Assembly: GCF_002117145.1 (NCBI RefSeq)
Contig: NZ_CP008743.1
Coordinates: 682,001-746,000, forward strand
Reading direction: 5' to 3'
From: Candidatus Nucleicultrix amoebiphila FS5
GTDB taxonomy: Bacteria; Pseudomonadota; Alphaproteobacteria; Caedimonadales; Nucleicultricaceae
Length of the DNA stretch: 64,000 nt
Position 1 is the stretch's first letter. The number at the start of each line of letters is the position of its first letter. The notes under the pieces were generated by a model, which searched no databases, had not been told where the DNA came from, and worked only from the letters and a program-made list of their open reading frames with translations. Shown in pieces: positions 1 to 7,615 of this stretch. The position numbers were made by a program, and so were the translations under genes.

Positions 1-2
1 TT

Positions 3-1064
3 AAAGATATTGTAAATTTTGAAGGTATTAGAGAGAACCAACTTGTAGGTTATGGTTTAGTTGTCGGTCTCAATGGGACAGGAGATGATCCCAAGTCTTC
101 TCCATTCACAAGTGAAACCTTAACCAGCATGTTAGAGCGCCTTGGGGTTAATATCCGCAATAAAGACATTAAAGGTAAAAACGTAGCTGCAGTGATGGTT
201 ACAGGCAGTCTTCCAGCCTTTGCACGACATGGTGGTAAAATTGATATTTCAGTTTCTGCTCTCGGTAACGCTAAAAGTCTTGCCGGAGGAATGCTCCTTG
301 TAACCCCATTAGTTGGTGCTGATGGGAACGTCTATGCTGTTGCTCAAGGAGCAGTAGCAATAGGAGGATATTCTGCAGAAGGAGCTAAATCAAGCGTTGG
401 AGGAGGTGACGCTGCTGGATCTTCAGTTACAAAGGGAGTACCAACAAGTGGACGCATCGCAAATGGAGCAATTGTCGAAAGAGAGATTGGATTTTCCTTA
501 GCAAGCCTTAAATCCATGAATATATCTCTCAAGAATCCTGATCTCGCAACGGCTAAAAGAATAGCACGTGAAATTAATCGCGTTATGGGAAATTCTGTAG
601 CCAAAGCAGCCGATCCAAATACAATAGAACTTTCTATTCCTACAAATTATCAAAACAACGTTCTTGATTTTTTATCTGAAATTGAGCAACTCAAAGTTAA
701 AACAGATCAACCTGCAAAAATTGTGATAGATGAGCAAAATGGTGTGATCGTCATTGGTGAAAATGTAACTATATCAACGGTAGCCATCGCTCAAGGAAAC
801 TTAACAATTAAAATTACCGAAACTCCTCAAGTATCTCAACCTAATCCTTTTTCAAGTGCAGGATCAACGCAAGTTGTACCAAGAACCAAAATAGAAGTGG
901 ACGAAGGAAAAGGCAACAAAATCGCAATTGTTAAAGAAAGTATTAGTCTACAAAATCTTGTAGATGGCCTAAATGCTCTCGGGGTAAGCCCTCGAGATCT
1001 TATTACCATTCTACGAGCTATTAAAGCAGCTGGAGCCCTTCAAGCAGAAATAGAGGTTATGTAA
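3..1064 (+). CDS. flgI: flagellar P-ring protein FlgI (5' end cut by window)
   Basis: FlgI builds the periplasmic P-ring around the flagellar rod. The reading frame is open from the window edge, and the first visible residues (KDIVNFEGIRENQLVGYGL) match the conserved FlgI N-terminus. GLVVGLNGTGDD and the MLVTPL-type segment follow, and the C-terminus ends in the usual region of alternating helices (DLITILRAIKAAGALQAEIEVM). About 353 residues are present against a family length near 370, so only the signal peptide and a few residues are missing. The internal ATG at 129 is not the true start. The flgJ-like gene begins 1 base after the stop, so the two are cotranscribed. Confidence 0.95.
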   Translation, partial: KDIVNFEGIRENQLVGYGLVVGLNGTGDDPKSSPFTSETLTSMLERLGVNIRNKDIKGKNVAAVMVTGSLPAFARHGGKIDISVSALGNAKSLAGGMLLVTPLVGADGNVYAVAQGAVAIGGYSAEGAKSSVGGGDAAGSSVTKGVPTSGRIANGAIVEREIGFSLASLKSMNISLKNPDLATAKRIAREINRVMGNSVAKAADPNTIELSIPTNYQNNVLDFLSEIEQLKVKTDQPAKIVIDEQNGVIVIGENVTISTVAIAQGNLTIKITETPQVSQPNPFSSAGSTQVVPRTKIEVDEGKGNKIAIVKESISLQNLVDGLNALGVSPRDLITILRAIKAAGALQAEIEVM

Positions 1065-1065
1065 A

Positions 1066-1392
1066 ATGGTAGCAATGGTTAACACAGATTTTAAAAATAA
1101 TCCCATCCCTCTTTTAGCAATGGGAGGCAACTCAGCACAAGCAAAACAAACAGCTGAAAAACTGGCTGGGGTGTTCTTTTCTCAAGTTGTGAATGAATGT
1201 CTCAAAGAGGATGAACCTTTGGGAGGATTTGGTGAGCAAATGGTACGTTCTTTCTTTAATGAAATCCTGGGAGAAAAGCTTGCTGAATCTGGTGCTGCAC
1301 GTGACCTAACCGGTGCCATTGAACGACAAATTTTACACCTACAAGAAACTTCTTCCCCTTTGAATCTAATGGAGAAAAGATATGAATCTTGA
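1066..1392 (+). CDS. flgJ: FlgJ-type rod-binding protein (rod domain only)
   Basis: This 108-residue protein corresponds to the N-terminal rod-binding domain of FlgJ (AEKLAGVFFSQVVNECL, then GFGEQMVRSFFNEILGEKLAESGAARDLTGAI). It lacks the C-terminal muramidase domain found in enterobacterial FlgJ, as is usual in alphaproteobacteria. It probably caps or scaffolds rod assembly in the periplasm; another enzyme would have to open peptidoglycan. It starts one base after flgI, with GAGG about 9 bases upstream of ATG, and overlaps the next gene by 11 bases, so translational coupling is likely. A second in-frame ATG lies at 1075. Confidence 0.8.
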   Translation: MVAMVNTDFKNNPIPLLAMGGNSAQAKQTAEKLAGVFFSQVVNECLKEDEPLGGFGEQMVRSFFNEILGEKLAESGAARDLTGAIERQILHLQETSSPLNLMEKRYES

Positions 1393-1816
1393 AATGTTTC
1401 ATGAAGTTACAGACCAGCTTATTGATTTTTTAACATTAGAAAATCAACTTTTAAAGGATTTTCAAGGGCCTGAAGTATCTAAATTGAGTATTCAAAAAGA
1501 AGACCTTGTCTATCGCTATATAAGATTAAAAACTTGGATCGTCGATAATCGGCGTTTTATCCAAGCATTACCACCTATGGAAAAAGATAACCTTCACAAA
1601 AAAACACTCAGTCTCACACTCTTGGCTGAAGAAAATGAAATCAGACTTGAACGTCTTAATATCACGAGTCAAAAGTTCTTAAAAAAACTTCATGAAGCAA
1701 TGAATCGTTCTGCTCGATTAACAAATAGTTACACAGCTCGTGGAACAAAAGCTGACAGAACAGTTCCATTGATGGCTACGATTACATCATCATTAACGTT
1801 TGATCAGTCTTTGTAA
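1382..1816 (+). CDS. flgN: FlgN-like flagellar export chaperone
   Basis: A 144-residue, almost wholly helical, charged protein without signal peptide or membrane segment. Its position directly before flgK-flgL, its size and its heptad-like leucines (LIDFLTLENQLLKDF, LTLLAEENEIRLERLNI) fit FlgN, the cytosolic chaperone that keeps the hook-associated proteins FlgK and FlgL unfolded for export. FlgN proteins are poorly conserved, so the call rests mostly on gene order. The SD GGAGAAAAG lies inside the end of the preceding gene, and the 11-base overlap suggests coupled translation. Confidence 0.6.
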   Translation: MNLEMFHEVTDQLIDFLTLENQLLKDFQGPEVSKLSIQKEDLVYRYIRLKTWIVDNRRFIQALPPMEKDNLHKKTLSLTLLAEENEIRLERLNITSQKFLKKLHEAMNRSARLTNSYTARGTKADRTVPLMATITSSLTFDQSL

Positions 1817-1834
1817 AAACTAAGTCGAGGAATT

Positions 1835-3685
1835 ATGGTAGACGTCATTACAGGTTCAGGCATAACATCAGCACTCCGCAGAGGGTTAGAAGGTATCATT
1901 GCTTCTGGTGCAAGAAACAGCATCACAGCTAAAAATATTGCTAATGCGAATACAGAAGGTTATACCCGTAAAATTTCAACTCTTGTCACTACAGAAGGCG
2001 GTGGCGTTATTGCTGGTGCTCCACAACGTATGGTTGATGAAGTTCGCGTGGCGAACCTACAAAGCCAAACAAGCGATGTAGAATATTTGAATGTTAAATC
2101 GTCTTACTTAAAAAACATTGAGCAGCAAATCGGACAGCCAGGCACAGGAGGATCACTTGGCGAATACATGTCCCAGCTTAGCCAAAGTATGTCAACTTTA
2201 GCTACGAGCCCTAACTCTCCCTCAAAAGCTATTGATACTATTAACAATGCAACGTTAGTTGCGGGAAAAATAAACCAATTTGCAAATTTTATTCAAGCTA
2301 ATCGCAGTCAAGCTGATCAACAAATTGCTTTTTCGATTAATGAAGCAAATGCAGCCATTTCAGAAATTCATCAACTCAACCATCGTATTGTTCAAGATAA
2401 AGTAAACAAACTTGACTGCACAGACCTTGAAGATAAAAGGCAAGTTGCTATTAACGCTCTTGCGGAAAAACTTAATATTATCAGCGCTGAACAAGACAAT
2501 GGAGCAATCTTTATTTACACAGAAAACATGCGCACGATAGTTGACAGCGCAGCAACAGCCCGTACATTCACCTACGTTCCTACAGGAGCTATCACTGCAT
2601 CAACTGTATATCCTGGAGGTATTCCTCCTATTCAATTTAATGGTGCTGATGTTACTATGGAAATCACGAGTGGAGAGCTTGCTGGTCTTATTTCTCTTCG
2701 AGATGTTGACTTGCCAAATCTACAAGCAAATCTAGATACACTCACAGTGAATCTAAGAGATCAGATGAATGCACTCCACAATCGCGGTACTGGCATAACC
2801 GGCCAACGAGTCATGCAAGGTAACAGAGCTATTCCCACTCCGCTTACAACAAATTTTCAAGGAACAGGCCAACTGAGAATTGCCGTCATTGATAATACGA
2901 ACGGAAGTTTTGTAGAGCAACAAGTCATAGATCTAACAGCTATGGGAGTCGTGACTATGGATAACTTTAGGACTGCACTTGTTGCAGGTTTAAATAACGT
3001 TGATGCTACATGGCAGCCTGATGGCGCAGGTAATTCCTTGCTCAATTTAGCCATTAATAATAACTCTCCCAATAATGGTAATTATGGGATTGCTCTTGTT
3101 TCAATTCCACGAGTTAATGAAGCAGACGCTATTGAAAATACTACCGGACAACATATTAGTGATTTCTTTGATTTAAATGCATTCTTTAAAACAGGAACCC
3201 GCGTTACAAACGATGGTAACCCTAGCATTACTGGTCTGTCTCAATTGCTTCAAGTGCGCTCTGATCTTTTGACTAATAATGGACTGTTAGCACGCGGCAA
3301 ATTAAATCAGAGCATTGCAATCCCCCTCCCTACTGAAGCAATTAAGGCTGGTGATGGTGAAATTATTTCTGCTATGTCTTTAAAGCTTAATCAGAGTATT
3401 CCAATCAACGCTAGTCCAAACATTCCTGCCAGAACGCAATCTCTAATTGATTTTGCAGGCTCTATCATTGCAACAAATTCTCAAATTGCAAAAAATACTT
3501 ATGACGATCTTGAAATGCAAAATGGAATTAAACAACAAATGATGGGAGAGATTGGCGCTCAAAGTGGCGTTAACTTCTCTGAAGAAATTACTGATATGTT
3601 GCAAAACCAATTTCTTTACAGCATGTCCACACAAATCGTCAAAACGGCGCGTGAAATGATGAGCGCTCTTTTAGATATTAAATAG
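1835..3685 (+). CDS. flgK: flagellar hook-associated protein 1, FlgK
   Basis: FlgK (HAP1) joins the hook to the filament. The 616-residue protein starts with the flagellar rod/hook N-terminal helix and signature NIANANTEGYTR (about residues 36-47). It has a long variable middle and ends with the conserved C-terminal helix (GVNFSEEITDMLQNQFLYS, about 577-595, then the STQIVKTAREMMSALLDIK tail), which pairs with the N-terminus in the filament-like core. Length is normal. It is exported by the flagellar type III system, so it lacks a cleavable signal. flgL follows after 16 bases with SD AGGAGG at 3686-3691. Confidence 0.95.
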   Translation: MVDVITGSGITSALRRGLEGIIASGARNSITAKNIANANTEGYTRKISTLVTTEGGGVIAGAPQRMVDEVRVANLQSQTSDVEYLNVKSSYLKNIEQQIGQPGTGGSLGEYMSQLSQSMSTLATSPNSPSKAIDTINNATLVAGKINQFANFIQANRSQADQQIAFSINEANAAISEIHQLNHRIVQDKVNKLDCTDLEDKRQVAINALAEKLNIISAEQDNGAIFIYTENMRTIVDSAATARTFTYVPTGAITASTVYPGGIPPIQFNGADVTMEITSGELAGLISLRDVDLPNLQANLDTLTVNLRDQMNALHNRGTGITGQRVMQGNRAIPTPLTTNFQGTGQLRIAVIDNTNGSFVEQQVIDLTAMGVVTMDNFRTALVAGLNNVDATWQPDGAGNSLLNLAINNNSPNNGNYGIALVSIPRVNEADAIENTTGQHISDFFDLNAFFKTGTRVTNDGNPSITGLSQLLQVRSDLLTNNGLLARGKLNQSIAIPLPTEAIKAGDGEIISAMSLKLNQSIPINASPNIPARTQSLIDFAGSIIATNSQIAKNTYDDLEMQNGIKQQMMGEIGAQSGVNFSEEITDMLQNQFLYSMSTQIVKTAREMMSALLDIK

Positions 3686-3701
3686 GAGGATCAGAAGCAA
3701 A

Positions 3702-4646
3702 ATGACCGCAAGCCTAAACATCTATCGTGTTTCAGAACAATCAAACCTTAGCAATACTCAAACACTTATTGCAAAAAATCAAAAGGATGTGACACAAGCC
3801 TTAAATAAAATGTCTTCAGGAAGAAAAGCTGAGTTATACAGCGATATATCTTCACAAGCACAAGCATTGCAGAATCTTCTCAATCAACAAGTTAAAGATA
3901 ATAGTTATATTTCGTCGATTTCAACAGTCGACGGCCGATTAGAGATGGTCGAATCACGAATTAATCAAGTAATAGATTTAATAACAGAGGTACGCACACG
4001 TATCACTGGGGCTCTCAATCCAACAGCTATTGATAAAGGGCTTAATGATTATGCAAAAAATTGTTTGGCTGAGATGCAAAATATCTTAAACGCCAAAGAT
4101 TCCGAAAATTTATATCTCTTCGGTGGAGAGAGGACTGATAAGCAACCTGTAGATGTAAGTCTAATAGGTCCCTACTCTCTCGGTGCCCCTTCGAGTAAGA
4201 TATATACACAGCCAGATCTAATTTCACGATCTGTACCTTTATCAGATAGCACAGAACTTTCTTATGATGTTCTCGCTAGTGAAGACGCTTTTGCTGATAT
4301 CCTTCATGCTTTAAAAATTTGCTCTACAGCACAACCCACCCCAGACCCAAATTCAAACGACTATAAACTTTTACAAGAAGCTCTTACATATGCCGGTCAA
4401 TCCATGAAGGAGGCTTCTGGACTTTTGGATCAAGTAGGAACTAAACGTCTCACACTAAATACAACCACAAAGGAATATCAAGATAGTCAAAAATATTTAA
4501 AGAGCTCTATCGCAAATATTGCCGAGGCAGATCCTTATGAAAGCTATGTGAAGTTAATTGAAAATCAAACACGCTTTTCATGTTCTTTGTATGCAGCCAA
4601 ACAAATTCTTTCTGCAGATAAAATTTTATCGATTTTTTCAAGATGA
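3702..4646 (+). CDS. flgL: flagellar hook-associated protein 3, FlgL
   Basis: FlgL (HAP3) is the second hook-filament junction protein and belongs to the flagellin fold. The N-terminal helix (NTQTLIAKNQKDVTQALNKM, then SSGRKAELYSDISSQAQAL) and the C-terminal helix ending LYAAKQILSADKILSIFSR pair in a coiled core. The 314-residue length is typical. Its last bases (ATGA at 4643-4646) overlap a possible ATG for the next gene, but that gene more probably starts 15 bases later. No flagellin gene is in the window. Confidence 0.9.
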   Translation: MTASLNIYRVSEQSNLSNTQTLIAKNQKDVTQALNKMSSGRKAELYSDISSQAQALQNLLNQQVKDNSYISSISTVDGRLEMVESRINQVIDLITEVRTRITGALNPTAIDKGLNDYAKNCLAEMQNILNAKDSENLYLFGGERTDKQPVDVSLIGPYSLGAPSSKIYTQPDLISRSVPLSDSTELSYDVLASEDAFADILHALKICSTAQPTPDPNSNDYKLLQEALTYAGQSMKEASGLLDQVGTKRLTLNTTTKEYQDSQKYLKSSIANIAEADPYESYVKLIENQTRFSCSLYAAKQILSADKILSIFSR

Positions 4647-4657
4647 GGGGGACTAAA

Positions 4658-5167
4658 ATGAAAGTAACACTAAAAAATGAACTCACCACAAGAAATAAAA
4701 AAATCCTTAACAATTTTAATATTGAGGTTAGTAGCCATAAGAATGATATTTCTGTAAAACTTCCAAAGGGTTTATTTGGTTTTAGCCAAGAACAAAACTT
4801 TCTTTTAAAAAATTTTCCTCAAGATAAATTTTCTCCATTTCGCGTATTATATAATCCTGAAGCTCCTGATTACTCTTTTATAGTGTTACCTGCAGAGTCT
4901 CTCAACGGATTCGCTCTTAGTGATCAAGAAAAAAATAAAACAGCTTCATTTTATGGAATCGCTGAAAAATCTGTCAAAATTTTATATATTGTTACTATTC
5001 AGAATAGTGGCAATTCTTATGAGATTACGGCTAATTTAAAAGCTCCGATCGTTTTAGATAAAGATAATAACTTGGCGTGGCAACATATTTTAGATAACCC
5101 TGACTATCAAGTTGATTACTCTCTTACTGCCATTTCGGAAACAATCAAGCTACATAAAGATAATTGA
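4658..5167 (+). CDS. fliW: flagellar assembly factor FliW
   Basis: About 169 residues matching FliW: LPKGLFGFSQEQNFLL near the start, the SPFRVLYNPEAPDYSFIVLP segment, and the very characteristic NLKAPIVLD followed by a Y-x-V-D ending. In Bacillus and Campylobacter FliW binds flagellin and antagonises the RNA-binding repressor CsrA. Here it directly follows flgL, as in Firmicutes (flgK-flgL-fliW-csrA), but no csrA follows. I prefer ATG 4658 because GAGGGGG (4646-4651) is well spaced before it; ATG 4643 has no SD. The gene ends the flagellar run. Confidence 0.8.
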   Translation: MKVTLKNELTTRNKKILNNFNIEVSSHKNDISVKLPKGLFGFSQEQNFLLKNFPQDKFSPFRVLYNPEAPDYSFIVLPAESLNGFALSDQEKNKTASFYGIAEKSVKILYIVTIQNSGNSYEITANLKAPIVLDKDNNLAWQHILDNPDYQVDYSLTAISETIKLHKDN

Positions 5168-5175
5168 GTCTTTAA

Positions 5176-5225
5176 AAGAACAATGTCATGATAACTAAAA
5201 GTTCTTCATAAGGAAGTTATCATGA
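5176..5225 (+). promoter_or_regulatory. inverted repeat enclosing RBS and start codon of the L,D-transpeptidase gene
   Basis: TCATGATAACT at 5186-5196 is exactly complementary to AGTTATCATGA at 5215-5225, an 11-bp perfect stem. The right arm contains the ATG (5222-5224), and the Shine-Dalgarno AAGGA lies at the loop edge. A second 6-bp pairing, AAGAAC 5176-5181 with GTTCTT 5201-5206, has one arm inside the loop of the first, so both together would form an H-type pseudoknot. Such a structure in the mRNA should block ribosome entry; alternatively the DNA dyad is a protein operator. Function is inferred; the pairing is seen directly. Confidence 0.55.
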
Positions 5226-6889
5226 AAAAATTATCAATACTGCATTTACTAGTGATTGTTTTCAGTTTGAACGTTTCCATCAACATGGGGCAAGCAAGAG
5301 CGGAAGAGTTTACAACTCCTGTTGAGTTAGTGCAAACAACTGAGTCCTTCAGTCATGATATAAAACATTTCTTGCATAAGCTCATTAAGGAAAAAAAAGT
5401 TTTATCTTCTCAAGAGAAATTTCTTGTTGATCTCTATACAGCACGAGAATTTGAACCCTTGTGGCTCGATGATTCAGGAAACCTAAAAGATAGCACCTAT
5501 TATGCTATAGAAACATTACTAAATGCAGCTAATGAAGGAGTAGATCCTGAAGACTATGCTCAAACTGTCGAAACATTTAAGGGTTTCTATAATGATCCTA
5601 ATCAGCGCCTTAAGGCCGAATTTACTCTTAGCAAGGCCATTGATAGCTATATCGATGATTTAACAGGGTCAAGGTTAAGTCCTAAAAAAATTGATAAAAG
5701 ATTATACTTGAATCCAGATCCTGTCGAATCAGCACACGTTGTTCTCCATGGATTTCAAAATGATCCTTCGGGATTATGGCTCAAAACATTCACTCTCGAA
5801 AGTCCAGAGTATCAAACATTAAAAGGTATTCTTGCAAAATATCGATCAATCGAATCTCGAGGAGGATGGCCCTCTTTACCCACGGGGCCAGCTCTTAAGA
5901 AAGGAATGAAAGAGCATCGAGTTTCGGTCTTACGTCAAATACTCTTTATGCAAGGAGATTTAGAAGATGAAACGCAATCACCAAATTTTGATGATGCTGT
6001 AGAACAAGCTGTGAAACGCTTTCAAAATCGTCATGGTATTGAACCAGATGGAATTGTTGGCAACGGAACCGTGACAGCGCTTAATATTCCGGTAAATCAA
6101 AAAATCAAACAAATTCTCATTTCAATGGAACGGTGGCGTTGGTTGCCGCAAAATTTAGGAGAGCGCTATGTTATGGTGAATATTGCTGGCATGGAGCTTA
6201 AAGCTGTCGAAAAAGGTAAAAGTCCTTTATCCATGAAAGTTATCGTGGGCATGAATTATAGGCAAACTCCTGTTTTTTCATCTTCAATCTACTCAATTCG
6301 TTTTAATCCAGTATGGAACGTTCCGCGTCTCATTGCAGTTCAGGACAAGTTAAAACTTATTCATAAAGACCCAGGATATCTAAGAAAAAAGGGCTTTGTA
6401 GTTTATGATGGATCAGGCAGTCAAATTAATCCAGATGATGTTGATTGGTCTAACGTAACAGCCGAAAATTTCGACTATCATTTTAAACAATTACCTGGCT
6501 CCATGAATGCTTTAGGCAAGATAAGATTTTCTATTCGAAGTCCCTTTGATGTTTATCTTCACTCAACTTCAGACCCTCAGTTATTTAATAAAAGCTCACG
6601 ATATTTGAGTTCAGGATGTATTCGCGTTGAAAAACCTGTTGAGTTAGCTATGTTTGTCTTTAATAATCCACAACAATGGCCCAGAGAAAAAATTGAAAGT
6701 TCTATGGAAGGCAATATTACTAATAATGTAGACTTAAAAAACCCCGTCCCCGTTCACATAACTTATTTTACTGTATGGGAGGATTCCGACGGTCTTGTAC
6801 ATTTTGCCAATGATATTTATGGACAAGATCAACGCATTTGGCTTTCTCTTGAAGAGCAGCGAAAGGGTCGTTTTAGTCAAAAAGCTTAA
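5222..6889 (+). CDS. ldtD: L,D-transpeptidase, YcbB/LdtD-like
   Basis: A periplasmic enzyme that would form 3-3 (mDap-mDap) peptidoglycan crosslinks. Order of parts in 555 residues: Sec signal peptide (1-27, cleavage after QARA), the Ldt scaffold domain (about 50-230), a PG_binding_1 domain (about 235-285, with AVKRFQNRHGIEPDG), then the YkuD catalytic domain (about 315-480). The catalytic motif is H-S-T ... SSGCIR with the nucleophile at Cys466. This arrangement is that of E. coli LdtD (YcbB), and the MepK-like gene follows as it does in E. coli (ycbB-ycbK). The start codon sits in a strong inverted repeat. Length is close to the family norm. Confidence 0.9.
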   Translation: MKKLSILHLLVIVFSLNVSINMGQARAEEFTTPVELVQTTESFSHDIKHFLHKLIKEKKVLSSQEKFLVDLYTAREFEPLWLDDSGNLKDSTYYAIETLLNAANEGVDPEDYAQTVETFKGFYNDPNQRLKAEFTLSKAIDSYIDDLTGSRLSPKKIDKRLYLNPDPVESAHVVLHGFQNDPSGLWLKTFTLESPEYQTLKGILAKYRSIESRGGWPSLPTGPALKKGMKEHRVSVLRQILFMQGDLEDETQSPNFDDAVEQAVKRFQNRHGIEPDGIVGNGTVTALNIPVNQKIKQILISMERWRWLPQNLGERYVMVNIAGMELKAVEKGKSPLSMKVIVGMNYRQTPVFSSSIYSIRFNPVWNVPRLIAVQDKLKLIHKDPGYLRKKGFVVYDGSGSQINPDDVDWSNVTAENFDYHFKQLPGSMNALGKIRFSIRSPFDVYLHSTSDPQLFNKSSRYLSSGCIRVEKPVELAMFVFNNPQQWPREKIESSMEGNITNNVDLKNPVPVHITYFTVWEDSDGLVHFANDIYGQDQRIWLSLEEQRKGRFSQKA

Positions 6890-6910
6890 AAACAAAAAGT
6901 TTTTTAGCTT
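6882..6910 (+). terminator. AT-rich hairpin at the end of the L,D-transpeptidase gene
   Basis: AAGCTTAAAAAC (6882-6893) pairs with GTTTTTTAGCTT (6899-6910) with one T-T mismatch and a five-A loop; the stop codon lies in the left arm. There is no U-run after the stem, so it is only a weak candidate for a terminator. It could instead protect the 3' end of the mRNA. Confidence 0.3.
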
Positions 6911-6978
6911 GATTCATTTGGCAGTTTTTAATAACACCGAATGAGTATATAATTACATTGTGAAGCATAGGGGATCTT

Positions 6979-7545
6979 ATGAACAACGGCTTTAAATTGA
7001 CTAGACGACAGTTCTTGGTTGGAACAAGCGCCACTATGGCAACTTCTCTTGTCACCCCATCTATTGCAAAAGCACAAACTCCTGTTAAAGCTCTCAGCTT
7101 ATATAATACACATACAGGAGAATTTTTCAAAGAAGCCTATTGCGAACATGGTTGCTACATCAAAGAATCGATCGCAAAAATTAATCATATTATGCGTGAT
7201 TGGCGCACAAATGAAATAACACAAATGGACGTTAAGCTCATTGATCTGTTACATCATCTTCATCAGAAAATAGGCAATAACAAGCCTTTTGAGATTATTT
7301 CAGCCTATCGTTGTCCTCGCACAAACTCAATGTTAAGAGAAGCTGGCAATCATGTGGCAAAAAATAGCTTTCATTTAAAAGGGCAGGCTATTGATATTCA
7401 AATGTCTGGTTTTAATCTTCAATACTTAAGAGATGCAGCCTATCAAACAAATGCAAAAGGGGTTGGGTATTATCCTAGTTCTGGCTTTATTCACGTTGAT
7501 GTTGGTCATAGAGCTCATAAAAAGAATCTTCAGGCTCGTTGGTAA
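6979..7545 (+). CDS. mepK: MepK/YcbK-like murein endopeptidase (DUF882, M15 type), Tat signal
   Basis: 188 residues. The N-terminus carries a twin-arginine signal (LTRRQFLVGTSATMATS) ending near AKA at about residue 33. The catalytic part has ISAYRCPRTNSMLR, then FHLKGQAIDI, with His132 and Asp139, and FIHVDVGHRA with His172, the zinc ligands of the M15/LAS fold. E. coli MepK cleaves the mDap-mDap crosslinks made by L,D-transpeptidases, and the gene is next to ldtD there as well as here. So this protein probably removes or edits crosslinks made by its neighbour. GGGGATC about 6 bases before ATG is the likely RBS; a TATAAT at about 6946 could serve as its own -10 box. Confidence 0.85.
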   Translation: MNNGFKLTRRQFLVGTSATMATSLVTPSIAKAQTPVKALSLYNTHTGEFFKEAYCEHGCYIKESIAKINHIMRDWRTNEITQMDVKLIDLLHHLHQKIGNNKPFEIISAYRCPRTNSMLREAGNHVAKNSFHLKGQAIDIQMSGFNLQYLRDAAYQTNAKGVGYYPSSGFIHVDVGHRAHKKNLQARW

Positions 7546-7615
7546 ATCAATTATTATTGGTTTATTAACCTAATCCTCTTAAAATACTTGCAAAATAATT
7601 CAGGAGGATACTCGT

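Noticed and set aside
344-604. Minus-strand open frame of 86 codons inside flgI
   Set aside because: It lies wholly within a well-conserved gene on the other strand and has no family pattern. Similar antisense frames inside topoisomerase, symporter, nusA and other genes were left out for the same reason.
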